DNA of 63,916 nucleotides from Ilyobacter polytropus (GCA_003246855.1 QKCP01000058.1:1-63916), one strand, 5' to 3'; shown: positions 8,394 to 16,929, numbered from the stretch's first letter. Program-made: numbers and translations. Notes: generated from the sequence alone by a model not told the origin.

Positions 8394-9455
8394 GTGAAAA
8401 CACACAAAATAGCTGTAATAGCAGGAGACGGAATCGGTCCAGAAGTATTAGACGAGGGAATTAAGGTATTAAATAAAGTTGCAGAACTAAAAGGGGATGT
8501 AAAGTTTGAATTCGTTCATTTCCCATGGGGTTGTGAATACTACCTAAAACATGGAAAAATGATGGATGACGATGGTATGGAAAAATTAAAAGAGTTTGAC
8601 GCTATATTCTTGGGGGCAGTTGGGTTCCCTGGGGTTCCTGACCATATATCTCTTTGGGATCTACTTCTTAGAATAAGAAAAGGATTTGACCAATATTTAA
8701 ACTTAAGACCTGTTCAACTTCTAGAAGGCGCTCCATGCCCTTTAAAAGATGTTAAAAAAGAGGACATCGACATGATAGTTGTAAGGGAAAACAGCGAAGG
8801 GGAATATGCTGGAGCTGGAGACTGGCTTTTCAAAGGAAAGCCTGAAGAGGTTGTATTGCAAACTGGAGTATTCTCTAGAAAAGGTACAGAGAGAATAATA
8901 AGACATGCTTATGAGCTTGCCAGAAAAGAGAAAAAAACTCTTACAAGTATCAGTAAGGCCAACGCTCTTAACTACTCAATGGTATTCTGGGATGAGGTAT
9001 TCGAAGAGGTTGGTAAAGAATACCCTGACGTAAAGACTTACTCTTACCTTGTTGATGCAGCAGCGATGTTCTTCGTAAAAGAGCCTCAAAGATTCCAAAT
9101 TGTAGTTACTTCCAACTTATTCGGTGATATAATAACAGACCTTGGCGCAGCAATAGCTGGAGGTATGGGTCTTGCAGCAGGGGCAAATATAAACCCTGAG
9201 AGAAAATACCCTTCTATGTTTGAGCCTATCCACGGGTCAGCTCCAGACATAGCTGGAAAAGGAATTGCAAACCCACTGGCTTCTGTATGGTCGGTAAGTC
9301 AAATGCTTGACTTCTTCGGATATGAAGACTGGGGGAAAAAGGTGTTGGATGCCATAGAAGCTGTACTGGTAGAAGCTAAAACTTTAACTCCTGACTTGGG
9401 TGGAACTGCAAAAACTAATGAAGTAGGAGATGCTGTAGTAGCAAAACTGCAATAA
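8394..9455 (+). CDS. tartrate dehydrogenase / D-malate dehydrogenase (decarboxylating)
   Basis: A 353-residue member of the isopropylmalate/isocitrate dehydrogenase family. Start: AVIAGDGIGPEV; substrate loop RIRKGFDQYLNLRPVQLL; cofactor and metal region SNLFGDIITDLGAAIAGGMG and EPIHGSAPDIAGKGIANP. The sequence GAVGFPGVPDHISLWDLLL is typical of the TtuC/DmlA branch rather than LeuB, and no leucine genes are near. GTG start, with AGAAAGGAG 11 bases upstream. The enzyme would oxidise tartrate or D-malate with NAD. It stands alone between two terminators. Confidence 0.85.
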   Translation: MKTHKIAVIAGDGIGPEVLDEGIKVLNKVAELKGDVKFEFVHFPWGCEYYLKHGKMMDDDGMEKLKEFDAIFLGAVGFPGVPDHISLWDLLLRIRKGFDQYLNLRPVQLLEGAPCPLKDVKKEDIDMIVVRENSEGEYAGAGDWLFKGKPEEVVLQTGVFSRKGTERIIRHAYELARKEKKTLTSISKANALNYSMVFWDEVFEEVGKEYPDVKTYSYLVDAAAMFFVKEPQRFQIVVTSNLFGDIITDLGAAIAGGMGLAAGANINPERKYPSMFEPIHGSAPDIAGKGIANPLASVWSVSQMLDFFGYEDWGKKVLDAIEAVLVEAKTLTPDLGGTAKTNEVGDAVVAKLQ

Positions 9456-9490
9456 ATCTCGTTAGCGCAAATTCTATATCTTCTATATAA

Positions 9491-9519
9491 AAAATAGTGT
9501 GGCTTAGCCACACTATTTT
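9491..9519. terminator. bidirectional terminator between convergent genes
   Basis: A perfect 13-bp stem (9491-9503 with 9507-9519) with a three-base loop and A/T tracts on both sides. The stop codon of the minus-strand radical SAM gene lies in the right arm, so the hairpin serves both convergent units. Confidence 0.85.
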
Positions 9520-11282
9520 AATTTATCAGAGACAAAGTCCCCACACTTTGCTATTCTTGTTTTCATCCCGCAGCCTGCACAAGTTTCGCGGCAGTCAGGC
9601 GTAAGTGCCTCTATTTCAGCTTTTTCCAACTCTCTTAAAAAAAACTCCTTTGTTACACCTACATCCACTACCTCCCATGGTAGCTTATCATCAAAGCTCC
9701 TCTGTCCTAGGTATTCTTTAGGGTCGATGCCTAGCTCCTCCATGCACCTCATCCAAACGTCAAATTTAAAGTGTTTTTTCCAGCCATCGAACTTTGCACC
9801 GTTTTCATAAGCTAGCTTTATAAGTTTCCCTATTTTTTCGTCCCCTCTAGAAATTATACCTTCCAAATAAGATGTCTTCATATCATGTATCTTAAGTGTA
9901 GTATACTTAGTCTTTTGGAATATTTCACGAAGCAGAGCATGCTTCCTTCTCATCTCATCGAAATCCATCTGGGCTTCCCATTGGAATGGAGTATGCGGTT
10001 TTGGCACGAAATTTGAAACGCTCACTGTTATATTAAGCCTTTTAGTATGTTTTCTGCAAGCATTTACAACCTTTACAACTAGGTCGCGCATCCCCTTTAT
10101 ATCTTCGTCAGTTTCAAATGGCAGCCCGATCATAAAATAAAATTTCAGGTTTTGCCAGCCTGCAACTATCGCAGCTTCTGCTGTCTCTATTATCTCTTCC
10201 TCATTTACACCCTTGTTTATTACATCCCTCAGCCTTTGGCTTCCTGCTTCAGGAGCAAATGTAAATCCAGTCTTTCTCCCAGATTGTATACTCTCAGCTA
10301 CCTTTACAGATTGCGGGTTCATTCTGAGGGAAGGAAGTGAAACTCCTATGAAGTCATCGCCGAACCTCTCTTGCAGTTTTTCCAGCAGCTCCCCAATTTT
10401 TGTATAATCACTGCTACTCAATGATGAAAGTGAAATTTCTGAGTATCCTGTGGAGTTCATAGTTTCTTCTATTAACTTAAGATTATTTTCCAGGGTTCTT
10501 TCTCTTACTGGTCTATAAATTATCCCAGCCTGACAGAATCTGCAGCCCCTAGTGCAGCCCCTCTGTATCTCGGCTACCGCCCTATCATGCACTATATCTA
10601 TGTATGGAACCAGCTGCTCAGAATAAAATTCCGTCTTATTCAGGTCTTCTACCACAGCCTTTTTCACCCTTCCTTCTTTATGAAGGCTAGGGATATATAC
10701 CCCGTCTATATCCTTTATCAATTCAAGCTTTTCCAGCTTACTCTTAGAAGAGTTCTCTACAAATATTCTGGCTATCTCCGGCATTACATCTTCCCCGTCT
10801 CCTATAACAAAAAAATCCAGGAAATCCTGCATGGGAGCCGGATTCATGGTGCATGTCCCTCCAGCCATCACAAGTGGGTGCGACTCATCCCTGTCCTCTC
10901 TTAATATAGGTATTTTAGCCAGCTCCAATACGTTTAGAACATTCGTATAGCTCAGCTCATATGATAGAGAAAATCCCACAATATCAAACTCAAAAAGCGG
11001 CGTTTTAGACTCTAGGGAAAACATCGGGATGTCTTCTTCTCTAAGAAGCTGCTCCATGTCCTCCATTGGACAAAATGCCCTTTCAAGCGAAAAATCTTCA
11101 ACCCTGTTAATTATATTATAAAGTATTCTAAGACCTACACTAGACATTCCTATTTCATATAGATCCGGGAATACCAGGCACATCCTAGCTTTGAATTTAT
11201 CCTTGTGGACGCTGTTCAGCTCATTTCCCAGATATTGAGCAGGCCTCTCCACAGATAAAAGATGGTTCTTGATGTTTACCAT
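9513..11282 (-). CDS. B12-binding-type radical SAM protein (TIGR03960-like)
   Basis: 589 residues. The N-terminal third resembles the B12-binding-like part of these proteins (CLVFPDLYEIGMSSVGLRIL). The cluster-binding motif CTRGCRFCQAG gives Cys at about 243, 247 and 250. The C-terminus has a Cys-rich tail (PDCRETCAGCG). Its substrate is not established; the family is commonly found beside RNA-modification or RNase genes. Here it closes an operon with a TruA-like protein, which fits RNA modification. The usual DUF2344 partner is not in the window. GGGAGG precedes the ATG. Confidence 0.82.
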   Translation of the reverse strand: MVNIKNHLLSVERPAQYLGNELNSVHKDKFKARMCLVFPDLYEIGMSSVGLRILYNIINRVEDFSLERAFCPMEDMEQLLREEDIPMFSLESKTPLFEFDIVGFSLSYELSYTNVLNVLELAKIPILREDRDESHPLVMAGGTCTMNPAPMQDFLDFFVIGDGEDVMPEIARIFVENSSKSKLEKLELIKDIDGVYIPSLHKEGRVKKAVVEDLNKTEFYSEQLVPYIDIVHDRAVAEIQRGCTRGCRFCQAGIIYRPVRERTLENNLKLIEETMNSTGYSEISLSSLSSSDYTKIGELLEKLQERFGDDFIGVSLPSLRMNPQSVKVAESIQSGRKTGFTFAPEAGSQRLRDVINKGVNEEEIIETAEAAIVAGWQNLKFYFMIGLPFETDEDIKGMRDLVVKVVNACRKHTKRLNITVSVSNFVPKPHTPFQWEAQMDFDEMRRKHALLREIFQKTKYTTLKIHDMKTSYLEGIISRGDEKIGKLIKLAYENGAKFDGWKKHFKFDVWMRCMEELGIDPKEYLGQRSFDDKLPWEVVDVGVTKEFFLRELEKAEIEALTPDCRETCAGCGMKTRIAKCGDFVSDKLK

Positions 11283-11297
11283 TTTTCCCTCCCTGAT

Positions 11298-11726
11298 TTA
11301 GTTGTTGCTATCTATCTTTTGAAACTCTCTAAGTTTCATATTGTCTGTACTTTTGTTATGGTGTTCCTTCGCAAGTTTTGCAAGGTCCATGTCTATATCT
11401 TTAAGCAATTCAAACGCATCTCCATGGTGCTTGCCAAGTTTATCACTGCTGCCATAGATTACATACTTAGCCCTCTCTATAAAGCCAATATCGTTTTTCC
11501 CACAGTCGTGTAGTAATGCCAGCTTCCTGTAGGTAAGGTTATTTTTCAACACCTCATTTTGCATGACTTCCTTGAGAACATTTATTGAATGAAATTTATC
11601 GTACTTACTCATGTTGTTAAATATTTCATACTCCTTATTGTTCAAGGTAGCTTTCGCCAGCTCGATATCCTTGTCTTCTATCTTTGGGAAAAAATAGTTT
11701 ATTCCCTGTTTTATCCTATTCAACAT
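11298..11726 (-). CDS. HD-domain protein
   Basis: 142 residues with the metal-binding order of HD phosphohydrolases: FHSINVL, ALLHDCGK (His-Asp) and KEHHNK. It is shorter than most HD-GYP or RelA-like proteins and has no extra domain. Substrate unknown; a nucleotide or RNA-end phosphoesterase would be typical. GGAGATGGA precedes the ATG. It lies between the TruA-like gene and the radical SAM gene with gaps of 9-15 bases, so they are translated from one message. Confidence 0.78.
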   Translation of the reverse strand: MLNRIKQGINYFFPKIEDKDIELAKATLNNKEYEIFNNMSKYDKFHSINVLKEVMQNEVLKNNLTYRKLALLHDCGKNDIGFIERAKYVIYGSSDKLGKHHGDAFELLKDIDMDLAKLAKEHHNKSTDNMKLREFQKIDSNN

Positions 11727-11735
11727 TCCATCTCC

Positions 11736-12581
11736 TTAGTCTATTGTTCTAACGACGATATCCCCATACTCTTTTCTCAGTTTTTTTATATTCTTACCTC
11801 TTTTTCCTATAAACTCGCCTTTTTTTTCCTTTAGAACATAAAATATATGTATATCTCCAACCTTCTCTATCTTGACCACGTTTTCAATGTCTATGCCGGA
11901 AACCCTTTCAAATATCGAGTTCTCAAGTTCATCTGACAAAACCACCTTGTGTAGTACCAGGTATTTGGCTGGAAATATCTTCTTCTCTCCGCTGAATACA
12001 TATCCCGACATTATCCTAACCTGTTTCGGCATAAAAGAGTTCCCTTTGAAAATAAGCTTCTCACCTTCGTAGCCTACCTCGACACTCCTAACTTTTTCCT
12101 TAAGGAGTTTCCCTTTGTAATCAGTAAACTCGCTTACATCATAGGTCCCACTTATCTCTATGCAAACCTGCTCAAGCTCATCTTTGCTCCTGTTTGTCTT
12201 GCTTTTAGGGTAAAAATAGTGGTATTCGCGTCCCTTTATAAGGTCGGGTATTACCAAATCGCTCAATGTTTTCTCTATTTTTAACACCTTCACCCCTTGG
12301 GAAACCTTATTAAAGTCATCCCTTAGTTTTTCAAGATCCCCATTAAAGTTGCTGCTTATATAAAATAGATTCTCGTCTGCACTTACGCCGGCATCTGTCC
12401 TTCCAGCCTGTTGTATCCCCTTGCTCCACGTTATCCCCAGTCCTAGTAGTGTGTCCTTAAAGCTTCCCTTTACGCTTTTTTTCCCCTTCATCTCGTCAAA
12501 GCAATCAAAACTCTTCCCAGAATAAGATACAAAAAATAGGTAGCCAAATTTCTTGCTTTTTTCAAGACTTCTTATATCCAT
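11736..12581 (-). CDS. TruA-like pseudouridine synthase with C-terminal KH domain
   Basis: 281 residues. GIQQAGRTDAGVSADENL contains the TruA catalytic motif, with the Asp at about residue 63; GREYHYFYP matches the TruA R-x-Y-x-Y segment. The C-terminal 30 residues (GEFIGKRGKNIKKLRKEYG) form a KH-type GxxG RNA-binding motif not found in ordinary TruA. The enzyme is shorter and more diverged than canonical TruA, so a different RNA site is possible. GAGGGG precedes the ATG. Confidence 0.75.
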   Translation of the reverse strand: MDIRSLEKSKKFGYLFFVSYSGKSFDCFDEMKGKKSVKGSFKDTLLGLGITWSKGIQQAGRTDAGVSADENLFYISSNFNGDLEKLRDDFNKVSQGVKVLKIEKTLSDLVIPDLIKGREYHYFYPKSKTNRSKDELEQVCIEISGTYDVSEFTDYKGKLLKEKVRSVEVGYEGEKLIFKGNSFMPKQVRIMSGYVFSGEKKIFPAKYLVLHKVVLSDELENSIFERVSGIDIENVVKIEKVGDIHIFYVLKEKKGEFIGKRGKNIKKLRKEYGDIVVRTID

Positions 12582-12593
12582 AGCTTCCCCTCT

Positions 12594-13172
12594 CTAGTCT
12601 GCACTCATGTTTAATGTGAGCGGCTCCACCCTTATTGTTTTATCCGGGTTATTCATATTAGGTGACACATTTTTTAGTACTATCTCTAGGTACTCCCAGT
12701 CATTATTACTATCACTGTCTTCATTGTCATAATCAGGCTCTGCTGCTCTGCTGTCCTCAAATATTGAAAGGCCACCGTATTTGTTGTATTCTACTTTGCT
12801 AACGCTTTCACTTTTATTCTTACTGTGCACCAAAACACTCAATAGCTCTATGTTCTTAAAGTTCTTCTCATCCTCTCTACTCAAAAATTGGTAATCCATA
12901 ACCTTTCTTGTAAGTGGGTCTTTAAGTACCTCCCCATCCCCATCGTAGCAGGTGTACCCATCGTCATTGAACTCTATATACGGGAGGCTCGTCCCACCAT
13001 AGTTTATGGCTCTATTCTGAAGGTAGCCTATATCCGTCATGATTTTACCACAGGCATTTTCAAACCTCATCTCCTCAAGATAGGATGAGTTGTACTTAAA
13101 AAGCATGAATAAAAGAGAGATTATTGCTACCGTAATCATAAGCTCTATTACCGTATAGGCAGACCTTTTCAT
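12594..13172 (-). CDS. type IV pilin-like / pseudopilin protein
   Basis: 192 residues. The start at 13172 is chosen because GGGGAG lies just upstream; this gives MKRSAYTVIELMITVAIISL, a prepilin N-terminus with Glu at +5 if cleavage is after Ala-5. Ala replaces the usual Gly and Tyr the usual Phe. The rest is an acidic globular domain with an Asp/Glu/Asn stretch near residue 155-165. It starts one base after the Tdk-BioD stop codon. No other pilus gene is in the window, so it is either a minor pseudopilin or a competence-type protein. Confidence 0.72.
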   Translation of the reverse strand: MKRSAYTVIELMITVAIISLLFMLFKYNSSYLEEMRFENACGKIMTDIGYLQNRAINYGGTSLPYIEFNDDGYTCYDGDGEVLKDPLTRKVMDYQFLSREDEKNFKNIELLSVLVHSKNKSESVSKVEYNKYGGLSIFEDSRAAEPDYDNEDSDSNNDWEYLEIVLKNVSPNMNNPDKTIRVEPLTLNMSAD

Positions 13173-13173
13173 C

Positions 13174-14409
13174 TTACTCCCCTTTATAATCAAAACAGCC
13201 CAAAATATTCACACCGCTAAACTTCGCTATGGCCTCCGTGTTTTCTTTCAAAAAATCCTGGTCATTTATGTTATCCCTATTGTTCAAGATTATCCCATTT
13301 ATTTTTATGCTGTTTTTTTCAAGGGCATACACAGTCAGCAAAGTATGGTTTATAGTGCCTAAAGTATTGTTCGACACTACTATAGCTTCGCAAGTTTCTC
13401 TGTACTCTACTAGCAGGTCTAAATAGGTGTAGTCATCCGTGTATGGAACCATAAGTCCGCCTGCACCCTCTATATAGACCACATCATTTTCTTCCAGCAG
13501 CTCTTCTATCCTAGCTTTTACTCTATCTACTTCGACTACCTCCCCGTCTACCCTTGCAGCAACGTGTGGCGAAAGTGGCTTGGTAAAAAAATATATATTT
13601 ACCTGGTCAACACTTTTCCCCATAAGTTCGGCATATGAGTGGGAATCCGATCCCTCCAGGTTTTCCCCGAAAGTTTCCGATCCAGTCTCAACAGGTTTCA
13701 AAATAGCCACCTTTTTCCCACTTGCAATCTCTTTTTTCAAAAGCTCCTTTGTAACGTAAGTTTTCCCAACCTCTGTATCCGTGCCGACTATGAAATAAAG
13801 TCTCCCTTTTTTAACCTGTTTTCTGCTTACTGAGTGGCACTTCCTGCACCTCGGCTCATAGTCCTCATCGGCCCCAACCAACACTAGTGGGTCGTTTTCT
13901 GACGCAGGAGTTCCATTTACCAACCTTTGCGACCTAGAAGCCGGGTTGCCGCAAACTACGCAGATGGCGTTGAATTTATCCACGTGTTCCGCTTTTGACA
14001 TTAGTACGTCCATAGGTTTGAAAGGCTCGCCCTTGAAATCCTGGTCAAGTCCGGCGATTATTACCCTTTTACCCATATCGGCAAGCTTATCCACAAATCC
14101 TACCAAAGCTTTTCCAAAAAACTGAGCCTCGTCTATGCCGATCACCTTGCTATCCCCGTAGAATTCAAAAAATATACTCTCCATCTCTTCTACGCTAGAA
14201 GCGGGTATACCCTCTATAAAGCTTCTGCTGTGCGAAGCCAGCCTACTCTCATCATATCTATTATCACTGGAATGCTTAAACGCAACGACTGTTTGGTTTG
14301 CATACTTAGCCCTTCTGAGCCTCCTTATGAGTTCCTCACTCTTCCCTGAAAACATCCCCCCAGTCACTACCTCTATCCACCCTGTTCCTTCTGTGACAAA
14401 CAAGTGCAT
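13174..14409 (-). CDS. thymidine kinase-dethiobiotin synthetase fusion
   Basis: 411 residues in two parts. Residues 1-195 are a type II thymidine kinase: GGMFSGKSEEL P-loop, GIDEAQF, and four zinc-site Cys (ICVVC about 150-153, CRKC 188-191). Residues 203-411 are a whole BioD: GTDTEVGKT P-loop at about 209-217, KPVETG, EGAGGLMVP and LGTINHTLL. No frameshift separates them. The ATG at 14409 has AGAGG eight bases upstream. The protein joins dTMP salvage to biotin synthesis, which have no known shared step beyond ATP use. No other bio gene is in the window. Confidence 0.9.
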   Translation of the reverse strand: MHLFVTEGTGWIEVVTGGMFSGKSEELIRRLRRAKYANQTVVAFKHSSDNRYDESRLASHSRSFIEGIPASSVEEMESIFFEFYGDSKVIGIDEAQFFGKALVGFVDKLADMGKRVIIAGLDQDFKGEPFKPMDVLMSKAEHVDKFNAICVVCGNPASRSQRLVNGTPASENDPLVLVGADEDYEPRCRKCHSVSRKQVKKGRLYFIVGTDTEVGKTYVTKELLKKEIASGKKVAILKPVETGSETFGENLEGSDSHSYAELMGKSVDQVNIYFFTKPLSPHVAARVDGEVVEVDRVKARIEELLEENDVVYIEGAGGLMVPYTDDYTYLDLLVEYRETCEAIVVSNNTLGTINHTLLTVYALEKNSIKINGIILNNRDNINDQDFLKENTEAIAKFSGVNILGCFDYKGE

Positions 14410-14440
14410 CCATACCACCTCTTAATTTTTTCAATTTTAA

Positions 14441-14469
14441 ATTATATCACAGCTGAAGATTAATTTCAA
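14441..14469 (-). promoter_or_regulatory. promoter of the tdk-bioD operon
   Basis: Minus-strand TTGAAA, 17 bases, TATAAT, with TGA ahead of the -10. It lies about 30 bases before the Tdk-BioD start and would drive the run down to the terminator at 9491. Confidence 0.75.
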
Positions 14470-14581
14470 TCTTTATACGGGCTTATAAAAGCCTACCTAT
14501 TTTTTACAGGAGCTTTATTCTAGTTAAACAGTTATAGTTTAAAATAAGTGCATAGCAAGCATAATAGGGGGTGAAAAAATA

Positions 14582-14689
14582 ATGCAAAGAATAAACACTG
14601 TTGCTACCGAGCAGCTTCTGAAATGGGAGCACCTGCTCCAAGATGGTTTTATGGACATATTAATAGAGGCCCTTGACTTTATCTTCTAA
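14582..14689 (+). CDS. 35-residue ORF ending inside a terminator
   Basis: AGGGGGTG is followed ten bases later by an ATG and an open frame encoding MQRINTVATEQLLKWEHLLQ plus 15 more residues, rich in Leu and Ile toward the end. The stop codon lies in the loop of a strong plus-strand terminator. It is transcribed towards the uspA-like gene, so its RNA would meet that message. It could be a small protein or the coding part of a small RNA. No family recognised. Confidence 0.45.
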   Translation: MQRINTVATEQLLKWEHLLQDGFMDILIEALDFIF

Positions 14690-14717
14690 AAAAGTTTAAG
14701 GGCCTCTATTTTTTATG
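14663..14717 (+). terminator. terminator overlapping the small ORF
   Basis: Twelve-bp stem (14663-14674 with 14698-14709), extended inside by ACTTT/AAAGT, then a seven-T run on the plus strand. On the minus strand the T-run is weak, but it may also help end the uspA-like message. Confidence 0.75.
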
Positions 14718-15471
14718 CTATAAAAATCGGTTTTTCTGCCTTTTCTATCAGCGTTATCCCAGTCTTTTTGGTTATCTTCTCGTATATTAGCGAATGTTTC
14801 AGATTCCCCATTACAAGTAAATCCCTAGACTTCAGGGCCTTTAATATCTCATCAGGAATTTCACCCCGACTGCTAGTGTAGGTAAAACTCCCAACGACCT
14901 TGTCTGTATATTTTTTTAGCTCTAGGTCAGGATCTATGTTTACCGTGAGTATCTCATATTCCTCAAATTTTTCAAAAATATTCATAAACCTGAAAAAACT
15001 CTTATTAGATTTTAAATCCATGTCATTCGCAAAAAGTACACCTTCAAATCTGTACTCCTCTAATTTCGGGATAAGCAGAATCGGTTTATTGTGTTTTTTC
15101 AGTATCTCCTTAAATTCACTGTCTATCATATCTTTTTTATCCAGAATCAGGAGGTCGAAATACTTTAACTTCTCTAGTAACTTGTCGACCCCACCTTCTT
15201 CGGAATAAAACTCCACTTCTCCAAATTTTTCAACAAATTTTTCTTTTATCTTTTTAGACAAGGCTTCAGACTCTAATCTTTCCTCCTCTATTATCTCCGA
15301 TACCTCTGTGCCTATAGCCAGTTCTCCGTCAATTATAGTTGGAATTATTGCAGGTTTTAGATGTATCCCTGCCAGCTCCATCCCATAAGTTCCTTTGAGC
15401 AGTTTCCCAAAGCTCAAAAGGTGATCCACATCCTCTGCCCCTTTAAAATATATTAGAACTCTTCTAAGCAT
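14713..15471 (-). CDS. universal stress protein (UspA)-like
   Basis: 252 residues, two UspA-like folds in a row. The first begins LRRVLIYFKGAED, contains an acidic helical stretch and ends FDLLILDKKDMIDSEF...NKPILLIPK. The second ends in LLVMGNLKHSLIYEKITKK followed by PIFIA, reminiscent of the G-x2-G-x9-G(S/T) ATP loop but degenerate. The ATG at 15471 follows AGGGGGTG. Function in stress signalling is only a family-level guess. It is a single-gene unit. Confidence 0.65.
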   Translation of the reverse strand: MLRRVLIYFKGAEDVDHLLSFGKLLKGTYGMELAGIHLKPAIIPTIIDGELAIGTEVSEIIEEERLESEALSKKIKEKFVEKFGEVEFYSEEGGVDKLLEKLKYFDLLILDKKDMIDSEFKEILKKHNKPILLIPKLEEYRFEGVLFANDMDLKSNKSFFRFMNIFEKFEEYEILTVNIDPDLELKKYTDKVVGSFTYTSSRGEIPDEILKALKSRDLLVMGNLKHSLIYEKITKKTGITLIEKAEKPIFIA

Positions 15472-15477
15472 ACTCAC

Positions 15478-15856
15478 ACCCCCTATTTAACATTTACTTC
15501 TTTACATAATCTTTTTTTGTCACAAATTATTCAAAAAATCTAATACCTAGACTTTTTTTATTACTCTTTAAAAACTCTTCATTTTCCTCCGTGCAGCTCT
15601 ATCTCCAAAATATTTTTATTTATCTTTTGATTCGTGCTAATTCTTGCGATTCATGGCTAAAACTAATATTTTTTCGTTATTTCTCTGGATGAATTCAATC
15701 TTTTATCCTGAATTCTATAGCAAAAAACATGCTACCTTATGTACACTTATATTAATATTTTCGGATTTTTACCTAAAATACCTCTATCTTTCAAACAAAT
15801 TATCTTATGTCCTATAAAAATTATATCCATATTAACTTATATAAAAATAGCACCTG
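15478..15856. other. intergenic stretch with a degenerate ATTCGTG-type repeat
   Basis: About 380 bases without a gene. The segment 15632-15668 has three rough copies of a ten-base unit, ATTCGTGCTA, ATTCTTGCG and ATTCATGGCTA. A similar arrangement, in the same orientation on the reverse strand, occurs at about 45633-45670. Otherwise nothing recognisable is seen. Confidence 0.4.
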
Positions 15857-15886
15857 CTTATAAAATAAATCCACTTATTTTATAAG
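15857..15886. repeat. AT-rich inverted repeat
   Basis: A perfect 12-bp inverted repeat (15857-15868 with 15875-15886, six-base spacer) just beyond the terminator of the glgC-glucokinase unit. There is no T-run after it in either direction. It could be a second-stage terminator, an operator without a gene, or a relic. Confidence 0.45.
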
Positions 15887-15891
15887 TCATG

Positions 15892-15920
15892 GGTAAAAAA
15901 AAGATAGGCCTTTGCCTATC
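15892..15920 (-). terminator. terminator of the che-glg operon
   Basis: Seven-bp stem GATAGGC/GCCTATC (15903-15909 with 15914-15920) followed on the minus strand by eight T. It is the first clear terminator downstream of the run that begins at cheA. Confidence 0.75.
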
Positions 15921-16878
15921 CTGCGAATAACAGTGCCGCTGCACCATATATCCCTCCATCGTTTCCAAGTTGTGCCGGAACTACCTTCACACCTTCTAAA
16001 ACTTCTTCAAGAGCATATTTTTTAATTTTTTTCATAAGTGGCTCGAAAAGTATATCCCCTGCCATGGCTATACCTCCGCCTATAACTACGACCTCCGGAT
16101 TAAGTATATTCAGTAGGTTTGCTATTCCTAGGGCAAGATACTTTACCTCAAAGTCCACTAGCTCCATGGAGAACTTGTCTCCACTCTTAGCGGCGTCAAA
16201 TATATGCTTGGCCTCAAGCTTCTCTAAATCCCCTTCTATAAGCTCCCACAGGAGGTTGTTTTTGTTTACCGTAAGCCTAGATTTGGCTTCCCTCATAAGT
16301 CCGGTTGCAGATGCATATGTCTCCCAACACCCTTTTTTACCACAGCCACATAAATTACCATTTTCAACTACCTTCATGTGCCCGATTTCTCCAGCAGCAC
16401 CAGTAATTCCAGATAAGAGCTTGCCTTCTATTATTATTCCTCCACCTATGCCAGTCCCCAAAGCTATCCCAAGGACATTTCTATTGTATCCTTTGGCAGC
16501 ACCCTGCCATGCCTCACCTAAGGTTATAACGTTCACGTCATTTCCTATTCTTGCCGGCACTCCGAGTTTTTCCTCAAGAATTTTCCCAACCTCTAGGTTC
16601 TCCCACCCTATTAGGTTAGGGCAGCTTTTTACGATCCCAGTGTTGGTGTCAGTAGGCCCGGGCACACCCATTCCTATACCTTTAACATCTGATTTTGATA
16701 TTTTATTTTCATCTAAGAGTCTCTCCACCTCTTCTACTACTCTCTTAAGCACATCATGAGCCCCTCTATCAGACCTTGTCTTTATGGAGTTTACCCCAAC
16801 TAACTCGCCTAGTTCCGTCAAGACCCCTATCTTTGTATTTGTTCCACCCAAGTCAACCCCGACTACATACTTGCTCAT
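15916..16878 (-). CDS. glcK: ROK-family glucokinase
   Basis: 320 residues. GVDLGGTNTKIGV at the N-terminus is the phosphate loop; GIGMGVPGP and GTGIGGGIIIEGKLLSG follow; the ROK zinc motif is CGCGKKGCWETYASA. The start at 16878 has AAGGAGG at proper distance; an earlier Met does not. It phosphorylates glucose, giving glucose 6-phosphate, which fits the glgC gene directly upstream. ROK repressors have an N-terminal helix-turn-helix, absent here. Confidence 0.88.
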   Translation of the reverse strand: MSKYVVGVDLGGTNTKIGVLTELGELVGVNSIKTRSDRGAHDVLKRVVEEVERLLDENKISKSDVKGIGMGVPGPTDTNTGIVKSCPNLIGWENLEVGKILEEKLGVPARIGNDVNVITLGEAWQGAAKGYNRNVLGIALGTGIGGGIIIEGKLLSGITGAAGEIGHMKVVENGNLCGCGKKGCWETYASATGLMREAKSRLTVNKNNLLWELIEGDLEKLEAKHIFDAAKSGDKFSMELVDFEVKYLALGIANLLNILNPEVVVIGGGIAMAGDILFEPLMKKIKKYALEEVLEGVKVVPAQLGNDGGIYGAAALLFAG

Positions 16879-16929
16879 TTTTACCTCCTTGCTGTCCACT
16901 ATTCCACACAATTATAACCTGTAATCATT

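Noticed and set aside
14477-14505. Small hairpin GGCTT/AAGCC with a short T-run in the tdk-uspA gap
   Set aside because: Only five base pairs and no plus-strand gene ahead of it to terminate.
16064-16759. Open plus-strand frame of 231 codons across the glucokinase gene
   Set aside because: Antisense shadow of a gene with clear ROK motifs; Ser/Pro-rich nonsense composition.
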